In this document: positions 12,583-25,335 of the stretch, piece by piece | Layout: each line of letters begins with the position of its first letter | Numbering within the stretch: the stretch's first letter is position 1 | DNA from: Zygnema cylindricum | Lineage: Eukaryota; Streptophyta; Zygnematophyceae; Zygnematales; Zygnemataceae | Length of the DNA stretch: 64,000 nucleotides | Direction of reading: 5' to 3' | Assembly: GCA_037447655.1 (NCBI GenBank) | Contig: JBBHKE010000930.1 | Coordinates: 1-64,000, forward strand | Made by a program: the position numbers and the translations under genes | Notes under the pieces: model-generated | What the model was told of the DNA's origin: nothing | The model's database searches: none | What the model saw: only the letters and a program-made list of their open reading frames with translations

Positions 12583-13041
12583 CTCCCCTTATTTTCTAGT
12601 CTACCAATGCCAAAGAAAATTTTCTTCTTTTCTTTCTCTTCTCTCTTTTCTCTTTATAAAGCTTCAAGTTAATACCCTCAGATTTAAAATGATATATTAG
12701 ATGAGCAGAAATAAACATTTTATCTTGTTGATCACACATCTTGTTTTGCATGCCAATTTTCATAAACCCGAGCTTTTGGAGCAAGGATTTTATCCAGATC
12801 ATCTCTTTTTCATCCGAGTAAAAACCAATTTCCCGCTTACTGCTCTAACAACAAGCCCCATCCCCAATCTGCGACACATACCCAGATGCTAACCCTTTTC
12901 CATGCACATCTTCATAAATGACATCACACCATGTGGTGATGTCAAATCCACCCTCCCCCAATTTTATCAAAAAATCATTAGTATTTACTAAAGTTCTCAT
13001 AAATTCTACATCTTCCGTACTCATATTTTTATCCATGATAA
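12583..13041 (-). pseudogene. RNase H remnant of the non-autonomous element
   Basis: Minus-strand fragments read DITTWCDVIYEDVHG and GYVSQIGDGACC, then WIKSLLQKLGFMKIGMQNKM, the RNase H region of this family. Stops separate them. Domain order is preserved but the active-site context is degraded. Confidence 0.65.
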
Positions 13042-14580
13042 TTACTCGTTTTTTGAACTTTCTTCACTCTCCCCCATGGAATTATTTCCACTATCACTTT
13101 CTATTTTGATTCCCAAAATATATTTTTCCGCCCCTAATCCTTTCATTAAATATTCCTCTTTTCCCTTATCCTTTAAAACCCCCTCAAGTTTTACTTCTCC
13201 CCTTTCCTCGGAATTTGTTGAAGTCTCCCTTTTTGACCAGTTTTCATTGTCTGAAATATCTATGAAATTATCCTCGTTAATTTTATTTTTCCCTTTTACA
13301 CTTATAGATCCTAGATCTGGCTTTCTCATTTCTAGGTCATACAAGCTACACTCCTTCAAATCCTCAAGTACCTCCTCTCTCTTTACTTCCCTTATACCTC
13401 CAAAAACACACTGTTGCCTTCCTAGAATTTTTGTGTGCTTTTCACTCTTCTCCATACTACCGATGTGGAGAAGCTTCAAAATATCTTCATCATCTTTCTC
13501 CTCTTCCCCTTTTTCCTCCTCATCCACGGTTCAACTTCTCATTTCTTCCAAACAAAGACATTCCTCCATATAGTGACCCGATTCTCTATAAAAGAAGCAA
13601 ACCCCTTTTTTCAAAGCTCCCCTTTCTTTTTTTCTCCCTCTCTTTCCACCAAAGTTTCGATAAGGTTTACCTTTGTCTTTTTTTCTCTCATCACGCTTCC
13701 CCCAGTCACCATCACTCCTCTCATCACGCTTTTGCTTGTCACCCCGATTCCTCTCATCGTGGTTCCGCAAGTCACCACGAGCTGTTAGTGCATTGACCCT
13801 GTCACTTCCCCTACAAAGCTCAAAAGTGCTTTCCCTCACAAGAATCATCCTCATGGTAATGTCCCAAGTCCATAAGGAGTAATCCATTTCGTTCATACTG
13901 TTAATGATGTTTTCGTACTCATCTGGGAGTTTTATAATTAGTGTGTTAATCTTTCTCTCCTCGGATTCTACATATCCGGCACTAGCAAGCTCAACATATA
14001 GCGCAGCAGTATCATTGTAAGACTCTATCATGCTACCGCCTTTATAAAAATAGGCCTCTATTTTTTGTTTCACTAATTGCTACCTTTGTATAGTCTTACT
14101 CTTCTAAATCTGAATTAGTGCTTCCCATATCTCTAAGGATTTGGTTAAGTTTTTAAGAGTGATAGCTATAGACTTAGAGACGTTTCTAAGTATAAGATGT
14201 TTTGTTATATTGTTTTTGTAATCCCGAATTTTCTTGTCATTCTCTTCATTTTTTGGTTCAGTTATAACCGCTACAAGTGAAGTTGTAACCGAGATCCTAA
14301 CTCCCCTCACCATAGGTTTTCCTTTTCCCTTCTCCCCTTTTCCCTCTTCTATGGCAATGATTTTCCCTTCACCTTCCGTTGCATCTAAAATCCGGTTGGT
14401 TTTCGGGGAAGCGCGAGATGAATCTCCATAGTAAGTTCCTCCAAAGATCGGTGGTGGACACCTCACTTGTCCAGAAACAATTCCCCATAAGTGCTTTTGG
14501 AAAAGGAATCCCTCCATTGTGAATTCCCAATAAGTGAAGTCTCTCCCATCAGACATAGGCACCCAAGATGGTGGGCCCAT
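13042..14580 (-). pseudogene. gag region with an unassigned 3' segment, non-autonomous element
   Basis: Three consecutive minus-strand open segments: 14580-14104 (starts MGPPSWVPMSDGRDF, the family gag N-terminus), 14073-13531 (YKGGSM, INTLIIKLPDEYENI, and a knuckle CFFYRESGHYMEEC with its second Cys replaced by Tyr), and 13527-13042. The last begins with the gag end motif QQCVFGG, continues with about 100 charged residues I cannot place in any Copia domain, and ends with the RT motif AEKYILGIKIE. Protease and integrase are absent. Only single stops separate the segments, so gag decayed more slowly than pol. Confidence 0.7.
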
Positions 14581-14584
14581 AACT

Positions 14585-15652
14585 TGTAAATCTGATACCT
14601 CATTTGGTACACAGAATGTCCAACTTATGTGAAGCCTCTAACATAGTATATGCACTTTTGACTTTGACAATGAATAATTCTCACCCATGGTAGGCAAAAA
14701 CTCTGACCGATTACACCCTTGTGTAGCCTGGACTCCACTGAGTCCGCTGCAAAAACAATCACTGAAATTGCTCTCTTGACCATTAATTAATCAATGGTCA
14801 AAGATGACCTATTTGTACAAATGCTCTTTGGGAGAGAGGCTAATACCCAAAAAAAAATCTAAGTCCTAAACTATCTCTCTAAGCCTACTACAAGTGTACC
14901 TATCCAATTAAAAGACTGTAAGGTACAAGAAGGTATAGGTTTCGTTGTTCTTCTTGTACGACCGTAGTACGGTATGGTCGTTGCGCTGACGGGTGTCAGT
15001 TCCTGAGCCGAAGTTGCTTCCTCCGCGATACCCGCAGTCCAATCACCCCTCGCCACGTGTCATCCGCTAACATACGTTCAACAAACCGCCAAAAAACCAC
15101 TCCAGAATTCTGGCTCCTCCGCGAGCCGTCGATCGCGAAGTCGACATTTGATTACATCCGTTTAAATCCAATCTCGTTTCGTTTCCTAATCCGTATATAT
15201 TGAGTATCTAGATTAGTACCACGGATAAATATGTTTCAATCTCAATGCATACATTGTTTTGTCAACGCCTAAGTGAATAAGACGTACGACTATGTAGCAA
15301 TTGCAGACCTTAGTTCAAATCTGCTCGTTGTCACCATTTTGGTTGAAAGCCTTATGTTATTATATCTTAGTGTTATATCGTAACTAGTTAAAATATTACC
15401 AGACCACGTAAGTTTAACGTTTCAATGAGACCTAAGGGATAAGGTGCACGGTTGTAAGTACGGCCTATAGAGTGAGAGACCTAGGTTCAAATCCTGTTAG
15501 GTCCAATATTTTGTTCATCTTTCTTTCTGATTATGGCGGCAGCCATGGTTATCTCTGTCTTTCAATGACTACGACAAGTATGGATGACTTTTGAAGACCA
15601 TCTAGCAAACACATTAAATAAATTCAAACCTAGAAAATACCAAATTTTAACA
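14585..15652 (-). repeat. 5' LTR of the non-autonomous element
   Basis: Begins TGTAAATC on plus next to the primer site at 14570-14584 and ends TTTTAACA. Two plus-strand tRNA-like modules lie at about 15260-15335 and 15429-15503, matching position and spacing in the 3' LTR. The second is 75 bases in both LTRs. Confidence 0.8.
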
Positions 15653-16078
15653 ATGTGATGTATGTGGGAGAAGACGCTTGCTGTTGGAGCAGCAAGCAAC
15701 AAAAGGTGGTTGTTCGGTCTACTATGGAGGTTGAGTATATGGCCTATTTTTCTGCTGTGAAAGAGTTGATGTGGAAGTCTTTGTTGCAAGAACTAGGGTA
15801 TATGAAAAAGGGAGTGCATGAAGTGTTATGTGATAATCAAGCTGCCATTGCAATTGCAGCTAATCCAAAATATTTTTTTAAGATTAAGCATATGGACATA
15901 AGGTTCAGTTTTGTGAGAGAAAAAGTTGAGAATAAGATTCTGAATCTTATATTTATATCAGATGAGGAAATGGTGGCTGACATGCTGACAAAACCAGTGT
16001 CTTGTCCCAAGTTAAAATATTGCAAAGAAATGTGTGGACTAAAATTGAAGTTAAAGTTAGACTAAAAAATAAGGGGAG
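15653..16078 (+). pseudogene. RNase H C-terminus of the outer Copia element
   Basis: An open frame (15655-16065) encodes DACCWSSKQQKVVVRSTMEV, LMWKSLLQELGY, VLCDNQAAIAIAANPKY and ADMLTKP, the C-terminal RNase H and tail of Copia pol, ending in a natural stop before the polypurine tract AAGGGGAG at 16071-16078. It is the best-preserved part of the outer element. Confidence 0.85.
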
Positions 16079-17059
16079 TGTTGAAGTTATTAGATTTATA
16101 TGGTATTTTCTAGGTCTAAATAGATTAGTACAATAGGAAAAAGAAATGGGCGGTCCACCTCCTCTCTCAACCCACCATACTTGTTGTTGTCACTGAGGGA
16201 TAGAGAGGGTGGTTGAGCCATGGCTGTCTTAGTTTAGCCGGCAGGACTAAAAAGTGACTTATGTCACTCTCAACAAAAGGTTGAGTCTGGCAAGACTCGA
16301 ACCTTTGATCGGCAGAGCGAGGCGTAGCAGTCAGCTCTAACCGGTCTGTCGTAGAAGTTTGGAGAAATACATAGGGTGTGATATTTATTTAAACTGTGTT
16401 TTGACCTTGAATCCGATTAACAGGGTGACAAATAAAACAACATAAAACCAAGTAATATATAGTGCAAAACATAATCTCGCACGAAACAAATGAATTGCGA
16501 ATTTGTTTCGACGATTAATATTGAATGTCGGTTTGTAATCCGATGGCACATATCACTCCCAAAATCGTGGAATGGTCATCTTGGCGGTTTGTGGTTGTGG
16601 CGTGACCTAGCAACACGTGGAGAGATAACATTCGGTCGCACGAATTCCGGAGAACAGAAGGACGAGTAAAAAGTCGACACGCGTCCACTCAATGGCCTTG
16701 TCGTACACAGGTCGTACAAAAAGTATATCGGCCGTAGTATCTTTCTGTACCATACACTTATGTGATTGGTTCGTACTTCATTAGATAGGGATTGTGAGAG
16801 GGATTAGGACTTAGCATATTTTTGGGTAGACCTCTCTCTTTGAGAGTTTGTATAAATTGGCATTTTTGCCACCTCATAACTAATCGGTTGGTTGGCTGTT
16901 TTCAGTGATTCTTTTTGTTACAGAATCAAGGAAGTCCAGTGCAGTCACACTTTCAGTTTGCTCTCTTGGGCAGCAGTGGTTGTGGCTTGAAGTGGGTTAG
17001 TTAAAAATTATTTAGAGGCTTCTTGAATTCTGTAGTCCAATGGAGGACACAGAACTACA
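16079..17059 (+). repeat. 3' LTR of composite element (LTR B)
   Basis: Starts TGTTGAAGTT after AAGGGGAG and ends GAACTACA. Carries the antisense tRNA-like module 16281-16350, a hairpin near 16714-16750, TATAAAT at 16851-16857 and an ATG-GAG-GAC start-like codon run at 17040. Followed by TCAGC (17060-17064). Confidence 0.88.
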
Positions 17060-17064
17060 TCAGC
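17060..17064. repeat. Target site duplication TCAGC, right copy
   Basis: Matches 1344-1348 exactly. Confidence 0.85.
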
Positions 17065-18675
17065 AATCCGCAAGGAGGTCAAGACAAAAGTTTTGAAGAA
17101 AACGCTACAGTGATCGTCAGTCAAACAAAGGAAACAGAGAAATATCGCACACTAATCATGCTTGTTGATAGAGGAAAGCAAGTGACAAAAGAAAGTAGCA
17201 CTAGCGAAAAAGTAGTTCCAAAGGACATTGCAAGTGTAGAAGACGCGACCTCAACAAACACAGGGAATTGAATGCATGTCAACAAGGAAGAAAAAAGGGA
17301 AGGGAATTGCAAACCTTACGCGCAAAATCCTGAAAGAGTGGGAGGCAATCACAAGCAAGAAGACAGAGAGGGCGGCAGTAAGAAGATAATTGGCGACAAA
17401 GGTATTCTAACCATTGTCGGAACCAGTTGTACGGAAAGAATCCAAAGTCTAACCATTGTCAGAACCGGTTGTACGGACAGAGTACCAAGAACCACAGGTG
17501 AAGACAAGGTCGTCCAAAACCTGCACTAGGAGGGAAAAGTTAGAAATCGTTTTTCTAATGACAAAATAGAAGATGTAAAAAATCAATCTTTGGATAACAA
17601 ATGTCTTGTAGAGATTCAAATAGTGGCAGAGAAACCTCGTTGGCAACAAATCACATGCTACACATCTCACAAAAACCAAGGGCCTAGGGGACTTTTGCAG
17701 CGGAAGCATTGGTGAGCAAGGGGTAGAGAGAAGACAGAAAGCAAAAAGAAAACATTTCATAGAAAAAGTGATGCAAAACAGTGGGAGAAAGGAGAAAAAA
17801 TCAAAAGATAAAGAGGTGAACTTACTAACTTGCAGGTACATGATCAAAAGTACAATTGACGAAGTCAGCCAGAGCCACCACTACCATCCTCCAATGCCCA
17901 CATCCATCGATGGGAGGAAGTCAGTTTCAACATCCGAAATCCAAAAAAAATTGTCACAAATGCCACGGGAGAAAGCAAGAAAAGTTAGTAAGTGGCGACA
18001 TTGGTGTCAACTCCGACACAAAAGCCGAAGTGAAGCAAAGAGGATCAAAAAGGACTCAAGCACTAGTAAGTTCAAAAGAGCTAAAAAAAACATGGACAAC
18101 CCAAAAAACCTTAGAACATTTGCAACATACGGTGAGATGATTGTTCCAAAAGCGGCAATCGGTGTCTTACCTCAAGCACGCAAGACATGGCCGAGAGAAA
18201 TGGAGAGTGCAAAGAAACGGATCATCACTCTCAATGAATCATCCCTTGGAGATAGAGGAGGCGGATCTGCACATAAAAATCCACAAGTGACATCAGATGT
18301 CAAGAACAGAAAATCCAAAAATCTGCCACAAGTCGTTCAAGTGGAGAAGATTGGAGATCAAAAGGTAAAATTCAAAAAGACTCCTATCATAGATTTGCTG
18401 CAAGCAAAAGAACAAAAGAGTGGGAGCAATCAAAATAGAGAATTGGTCAAAAATTTACCTTACAGTTTGGCAATAGTGGGAGATTTGAGATCTCCTCCAC
18501 AATGTACCTGAGAGAAATCCATCGAGTTCACCACCAAATCTGCGAGCTAGGAAACCCAAATGGTAGAGGAGGTGAAAGAGGATAGAGGTATGTCAAAATA
18601 CAGATCATTCAGAGATGTGTTGCTATGAAACGTTATAGGTTTCTAGAACGCCTAAGTCGCCTAAGAAATTAGAAC
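17065..18675. other. Purine-rich unidentified sequence, right flank
   Basis: Continuation of 1-1348 once the Copia element is removed. The longest frames are 17768-18511 (247 codons, Lys/Ser/Arg-rich) and an overlapping frame at 17856-18140 with a lone CHKCH motif. No family is recognised and the frames overlap without a clear winner. It joins the next Copia fragment at about 18676. Confidence 0.45.
17406..17489 (+). repeat. Two 42-bp direct repeats
   Basis: TCTAACCATTGTCGGAACC at 17406 recurs as TCTAACCATTGTCAGAACC at 17448, each followed by a GGTTGTACGGA-like end. The unit is a multiple of three, so the duplication keeps frame. Confidence 0.85.
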
Positions 18676-21600
18676 TAGAAACCACAAGTCTTGTGGGATC
18701 GGTTGATTTAAATGTTCTAGTTGATGATAAGGCTTCAATTGTAACACTCTCAGATGTTCTTTACATTCCACAGTTTAGCAAGAATCTAGTCTCTACAACT
18801 ATTTTAGATGAAAAAGAGTTCAAAATCGGATCTAAGAAACGAAACTTCACAGCTAGCTTTGATAATGATGTTTATTTTATTGCTGAAAAAGGTAGTCAAA
18901 GAATGTTCAGAATGGAACTTTGCAATGAAAAGGGTGTTCTTTACTCGTGTGGAAGGGACATGATACTTTGAGACAAGAGGTTGGGGCATGTGAATCTAGA
19001 TAGATTAAAGAAATTGAAAAAAAAGATAATAGTGGAGGGAATTGAGTTAGGAGATGATGAGACCTCAAATGATTGTACTGGATATGCCCAAAGGAAGATT
19101 AATAAACTTCTATTTCCAAAGGCATCCACATTTAGAAGAGAGAAAGTATTAGATCTAGTTCACACAGATGTTTGGGGACCAGCTAGGTATGTTTCACATT
19201 GGGGGAAAACATGGATGCTAACCATTACAGATGATTGGTCTAGATACACTAAGGTTTCTTAGACATATGTCATAGGTACTAAAATGTTTCAAAGTATACT
19301 AAGTATGGAGTGAAAAATTACATAAAACCTCAATAAAAGAGATAAAAAGTGATAATGGGAAATAATAGACCTCAAAGGAATTTGAAGAATTTCTTAAGGA
19401 AGAAGGAATCCATCATGAGAAAATTGTTCCTTATAATGCGGAACAAAATAGAGTAGCAGAAAGAGTGAATAGAACTTTAGGAGATATGTCCGGAAGAATG
19501 CTAGCTGATAAAAGAATAGGATTGCAGTTTTCGGCTGAGTCTATGAACTATGCTAACTTCATCAAAAATAGAGTGCTAACTTCGACAAACAAGGAGGAAA
19601 CTTCGTATGAAAGGTGGACAAGAAGAAAACCAAATTTGACTAGTTTAAGAATGTTCGGAAGTCAAGTCTACAGTTTGGACTTCGATAAGACTAAATGGAA
19701 GTTAGAGGGAAGAGGGAAACTAGGATATCTTGTAGGATATGATGAGAGCATAAAAGGTTATCGAGTGTGTGACTTCAAAAAAAGAGATATTATTTTGGTA
19801 AAACATGTAGTGGTGATGAATGAAGTAAAGTCTATAGATCCATTCAAATATAACAAAAAATTCAAAATCAGATTTGAAACGGGTCAGTATTCTGACTCAA
19901 ACTTGGGAAATGAAGATAAGGAAGACGGGGAGAGAAAAAATTTCAGATGTGCCAAAGGAGAATGTCGAAAAGACAACATCCGAGGTAACACCACAATACG
20001 AAGTGGAAACCGACGAGGAACTTGATCAAACACTGGAATTGGAAGATAGGGGAGATGAAAATCTTCTTAAACGAAACTCGAGGATGCCTTCCATACTGGC
20101 GTTAGATTTTGAAAGAGGAAAATGAAGTACTAAAGGGCTTTTAGAAAAACATGTAATTAACAAACTCACAAAGATGTCTCACCTGAAAGAACCTCAGACA
20201 TACTTAGAGGCCATAAATACCCCAGAAAGCAGTCGGTGGATCACTAGCGTCAATGAAGAAATGACCTCTATCATTGAAGCCACTACATGGGAGTTGGTAG
20301 ATTGTCCACCGGACAGAAAACAGATTGGATGTAAGTGGGTTTTTAAGCTTAAACTAACCCAGATAATACCATTGAAAGATATAAGGCTAGGTTGGATGCT
20401 AAAGGTTATACTCAGAAAGAAAGAATAAACTATGAAGAAACATTTGCACTCGTAGTCAGATTCCCTTTTGTCAGAATCCACTTAAGTTTAGCCGCAGCAG
20501 AGGATATAGAAATACACCAAAAAGATAGAAACACCGTTTTCTTACACGGAGAGTTGGAAGAAGAAATCAACATGAGGCAACCGGAAGGATTTGTGGAAAG
20601 TGGAGAAGAAAGCAAGGTGTGCAAATTGATAAAAACACTTTATGGCCTTAAGCAAGCCCCACGGCAATGGAACATAAAATTGGACGAATTATGACAGGTT
20701 TGGGATACATTATAATAAGTTCTGATCACTCCATATATATATATTTGAGGATTAAAATAGAGTGATATTTATTGCAATTCATGTTGATGATTTGTTATTC
20801 TTGATCAAGTCTTTAGATAAAATTAACAAACTCAAACACGATATGAGAAGTCGGTTTGACATAAAAGATCTCAGCGAAGCAAAATACATTTTGGGGATTC
20901 AAATAGAGAGGGATAGAGGGAATAGAATTATAAGACTCACTCAGAAAGAAGCTATCGATAATATGCTAGAAAAGTTTCAGATGGAGAAAGCAAATGGGTG
21001 TACCACTCCCATGGATCTAAACAAAGTATCGGAGGGGAGTGAAGAGGAAGGGATATTGATTTTGAATGATAAGATGGATGAGGAAGAAAAGAGGTTTATG
21101 GAAAGGAATTCCTTATAGACAAATTGTTGGTAGTTTGATTTACTTTATGAACTGTACACGTCCGGACATAGCTGCGGCTGTAGGCGTTCTCAATAGAAGT
21201 CTAAATGAACCTAGGAAAAGAGACTGGGAAGCAGCCAAAAGAGTGATGATATATTTGGTGGGAACAAGGGAATTATGGTTGTATTTGGGAGGGGAGCACA
21301 CTGACAACACCACTTGGAGTGATGCCAGTTATAGAGATGTGCTTTTGAGACGATGTACAAATGGATATGTGTTGCAAATAGGATGTGGTGCATGCTGTTG
21401 GAGTAGGAAACAACAGAAAGTAGTTGCTCAGTCCACTATAGAGGCTGAATACATGGCTTCATGTGCTGCCACTAAAGAATTAATGTGGGTAAAATCTTTA
21501 ATTGAAGAACTTGGGTTCATGAAATCTGGGACTCAGAATGTCTTTTGTGATAATCAAGTTGCTATCTCTATCGTAGCTAATATAAAACACCATTTCAAGT

Positions 21601-21788
21601 TAATCATATAGATATAAGACTAAGTTTTGTTAGAGAGAAGGTTGAAAATAAAATAATTACATTGGTTCATAAAAGTGATAAAAAGATGATTGCAGACATG
21701 ATGACAAAATTGGTACCTACTCCTAAGATAAAATTATGCAGAGAAATTTGTGGACTTAAATTAAAAGGTGACAAAGAATTAAGGGGAG
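18676..21788 (+). pseudogene. 5'-truncated Copia pol pseudogene
   Basis: Starts within the protease/pre-integrase linker (TTSLVGSVDLNVLVDDKASI) with no 5' LTR or gag. It continues through YIPQFSKNLVSTT, pre-integrase (KRLGHVNLDRLKKL), integrase (VHTDVWGP; NRTLGDMSGRMLADKRIG), RT (QIGCKWVFKLKL, FIAIHVDDLLFL, QIERDRGNRIIRLTQKEA) and RNase H (TTWSDASYRDVLLRRCTNGY, QSTIEAEYMASCAATKELMW, FCDNQVAISIVANIKHH). The longest open pieces are 19465-20025, 20762-21118 and 21066-21611. Stops and small frameshifts break every domain. It ends at the polypurine tract before LTR C. Confidence 0.85.
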
Positions 21789-22793
<1,005 letters not shown>

Positions 22794-22866
22794 GGTTACG
22801 GGCCCACCACGCTTCCGCTGCGTCCTTATGTCGTTCTAGGCCAAGAAACGTGCTAGGCGTTCTAAG
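22794..22866 (+). other. Primer-site remnant between two LTRs
   Basis: GGTTACGGGCCCACC (22794-22808) matches the family primer site at 14 of 15 positions directly after LTR C, then 58 unassigned bases lead to LTR D. Internal sequence of a lost element probably once followed LTR C. Confidence 0.6.
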
Positions 22867-23944
22867 TGTTAAAATATGTGTACTTTGTAGGTCTGTGTTT
22901 GTCTATGTTGAAAAGAAGAAATATATGTTATCTTCTTAATTTAGACTCTAGGGTGAAGAGAGAGAGAGAGAGAGTCAGCATTGCTACCGCCATAGGCAAA
23001 AGAAAACATGCAGACAGATTGATAGATTACCAAAAGTTGCCCTAAACAAGATTTGAACTTGGGTCTATGGAGTACTTTGTAGACCTACGCCTTAACCATT
23101 AAGGCGGAAACGAAACGATGGATGTTTATGGTTCAGCGATTAATTATAGTGTCACGCAAACGTCACTTTCACTTAAACATACCAAAATTAACGAAACGAC
23201 ATCTAGAATCAAACGTCGCTCGCGGACACGAATCTAACCGTGTATAATACGTGATCGGACGGACGATGTCGCCCTTGCTAAACCCGAATGAATCTTTGGC
23301 GGCTTTCGAACATAGCGGCGCGTTGTGCCACGTGGTGCCACATCATTGGACGCTGGAAAAAATGGGAGGAGGAACAATGACTCCTAAGTTGACAAGTGTC
23401 AACCAGAAGGCCATGTTGTACAATGGTCGTACAAGAAGTACAATCGGCCACTGTACCTTCTTGTACTATACACTCTTTTGATTGGCAAAGGGTAGAGTAG
23501 TAGGTAGTTGTGAGTAGGAGTTAAGGGACTTAGCGTGTTTGAGGCGCATCTCTCCAAGTGACCTTTTGTATTTATAAGCCATCTTTGGCCAGCCATAACT
23601 AACTGCTCAGAGGAGCAAATTCAGTGATTCTTTTTGCGTTTGACTCAATGGAATCTAAGCTACACGGGGGTGTGGTTGGTCAAAGATTTTGCTTGCCAGG
23701 GTGGTAGCATTTCTAAGGGAAAGTCAAAGTAGGAAATGTTGTCCAAAACACCTGTTCAAGCTTTGCACTTTGTGATGAAACTGAGCACACAGAAAGTCTT
23801 CTTTCACAAGGGTGAAGTTATATACGAGTTTTGACTGTCAAGGTGTCACCCATTTGAGTTTGTATCAACTTGGAGTCGGCAATATCTAGATAAGCTTCTT
23901 TAGGTCTGCGGTTTCTGTGGGGAAATGGAACCCATACAATTTCA
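22867..23944 (+). repeat. LTR D, probable solo LTR
   Basis: Starts TGTTAAAATATG and ends ATACAATTTCA, and matches the minus-strand solo LTR 2554-3757 end to end. An antisense tRNA-like module lies at 23040-23106 (minus strand CCTTAATGGTTAAGGCG and GTTCAAATC). The hairpin GTACAAGAAG/CTTCTTGTAC is at 23429-23466. No target duplication is visible (CTAAG versus TTTAT). Confidence 0.7.
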
Positions 23945-24427
23945 TTTATGGAAACAAAAACAATCAAGCAAACAACCAAGGAAAGAGTAAGTTACACTCA
24001 CCGTGAGGAGAAAGAAAATTAGGAGGCTCTGATTCATCCACATCCGAATCCAAGCGCCAAAAAAGTTTAGATGGAGCTACCAACCAAAAGGAACGTAGCG
24101 GAACGCGTGGAAGAGCCAGAGACTTAAAACCTAACCCCAATTCCTAACCCCACTTTAATGTCCATTTTCAGCAGAAATCGGATTACAAAGCAGGCGTCAT
24201 CTTTAAGAGGAAGCAAAGGAAGGAAAACAGGAAGGGTAGCTTTGGCAAGGAAGCTGAAGGGAAAAAGAAAAGCACAAAGGAAAACGCTAAAGGGAGAAAG
24301 AGAATTTAGGTAGGAGGAGAGGGGCGAACAGAGAAGGGAAAGGGAAAATTGCTCAAACCCCAACAAGTTGGCATAAGTACACTTGATGCCAACGCAAAAG
24401 ATAATTTCGTACTAAATGAAGGTACCT
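23945..24427. other. Unassigned sequence between LTR D and the complete Copia
   Basis: A-rich and purine-rich, with no convincing frame or motif. It was contiguous with 30645 onward before the 24433-30639 element inserted. Confidence 0.5.
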
Positions 24428-24432
24428 TCCCT

Positions 24433-25322
24433 TGAAATTCTGTGGTCTCTATTGACCCACAGAATGAGCAGCCTATGTAAAGCCTCTAAGATAATATTTG
24501 CCCCTTCTACTTTCCCGCTGAATAAGCGCCGCCCAGGCACACAAATATTCTGACCACTCTCACCTTTGTGAGGACAAGACTCCCCTGAGTCAAACGCAAA
24601 AAGAATCACTTAATTTGCTCACCCGAGCAGTAAGTTATGGCTGGTCAAAGATGACCTTTATAGTTACAAGCTCTCTTAGAGAGAGAGGTACCTAAATATT
24701 ACTAAGTCTCGCTCTGCCTACTCACGACTACCTACTATTAAACCCTAGTCCAATAGGAACACTATAAAGTATAAGAAGGTACAATGGGCGATGTACTTAT
24801 TGTATGACCATTGTACGACAAGGTCTACAAGGTGACACCTGTCATATCGAAGCCATGGTTCCTCCTCCCATCTTCTCCGGTATCAAATAATGTGGCGCCA
24901 CGTCGCACCGCGTGACGCTATATCTGTATGCCGCCAAAAATCTCACTTCGCGTGGCGGCTATAATGTCGGCCGTCCGATCCAAACATATTTTACAGGGTT
25001 CAGATTGGCGTACATGCAAAAATTGCTCCTTTTCGTTAGTTTGCTGTTAATTAGCTGTTTTGTTAATGTTTATATATTTATGAAACCCGTCACGTGTTTC
25101 GTTTCGTAACGCCTTAATGGTTAAGGCGTTAGGCTATAAAGAATCTAGAGGTCACAGGTTCAAATCTAGACCTAGGCATCATTTTAGCCAAAATACCCTT
25201 AACTACAAAAACTGCCACTTTCTAAATATGGCGGCAGCCATGGCGCGCCTTTGATCCTTACTCTCTTTCTTTAAAAAAAAACTAAAATAGGGAAGTGAAC
25301 AATTAATTACCTCTTTTCAACA
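24433..25322 (-). repeat. 3' LTR of the complete Copia
   Basis: On plus TGAAATTC to TTTCAACA. Plus-strand tRNA-like module 25111-25177: A-box-like CCTTAATGGTTAAGGCG and B-box GGTTCAAATC. GGCGGCAGCCATGG lies at 25230-25243. Confidence 0.92.
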
Positions 25323-25335
25323 CTCCCCTTAATTC

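Larger units (their letters stand above)
11554..15652 (-). mobile_element. Non-autonomous Copia element, minus strand
   Basis: 5' LTR 14585-15652 and 3' LTR 11554-12582 flank a 2-kb interior. A primer site (GGTGGGCCCATAACT on plus, 14570-14584) abuts the 5' LTR and a polypurine tract (CTCCCCTT on plus, 12583-12590) abuts the 3' LTR. Gag is nearly whole, but protease, integrase and most of RT are missing. The insertion splits the host element's RNase H between 11553 and 15653. No clean target duplication is seen (ATTTT at 11552 versus ATGTG at 15653). Confidence 0.8.
1349..17059 (+). mobile_element. Composite nested Ty1/copia element
   Basis: Outer 5' LTR 1349-2351 and outer 3' LTR 16079-17059 resemble each other more than any other LTR here and are flanked by the 5-bp duplication TCAGC. 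The 15.7-kb interior is one decayed Copia (gag, protease, integrase, RT, RNase H) interrupted by four later events. These are a minus-strand solo LTR (2554-3757), a related 5'-truncated Copia ending in its own LTR (5611-10760), a solo LTR within that (6579-7624), and a minus-strand gag-only element (11554-15652). The host element also lacks the stretch between the integrase RFWAEA motif and the RT QPEGF motif. Stops and frameshifts are abundant, so it cannot move on its own. Confidence 0.85.

Noticed and set aside
13076-13573. Plus-strand Ser/Phe-rich frame
   Set aside because: Shadow of the minus-strand gag region, whose motifs are clear.
22906-22912. Alternative start of LTR D at TGTTGAAAAG
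   Set aside because: Sequence from 22867 already aligns with the start of the related solo LTR (TGTTGAAATTGATG...AGGTCTGT), so 22867 is preferred, although neither border gives a target duplication.
25111-25177. Genuine tRNA genes within LTRs
   Set aside because: A and B boxes are good but acceptor pairing and cloverleaf are poor, and the sequences sit at fixed places in repeats. Reported as tRNA-like modules only.
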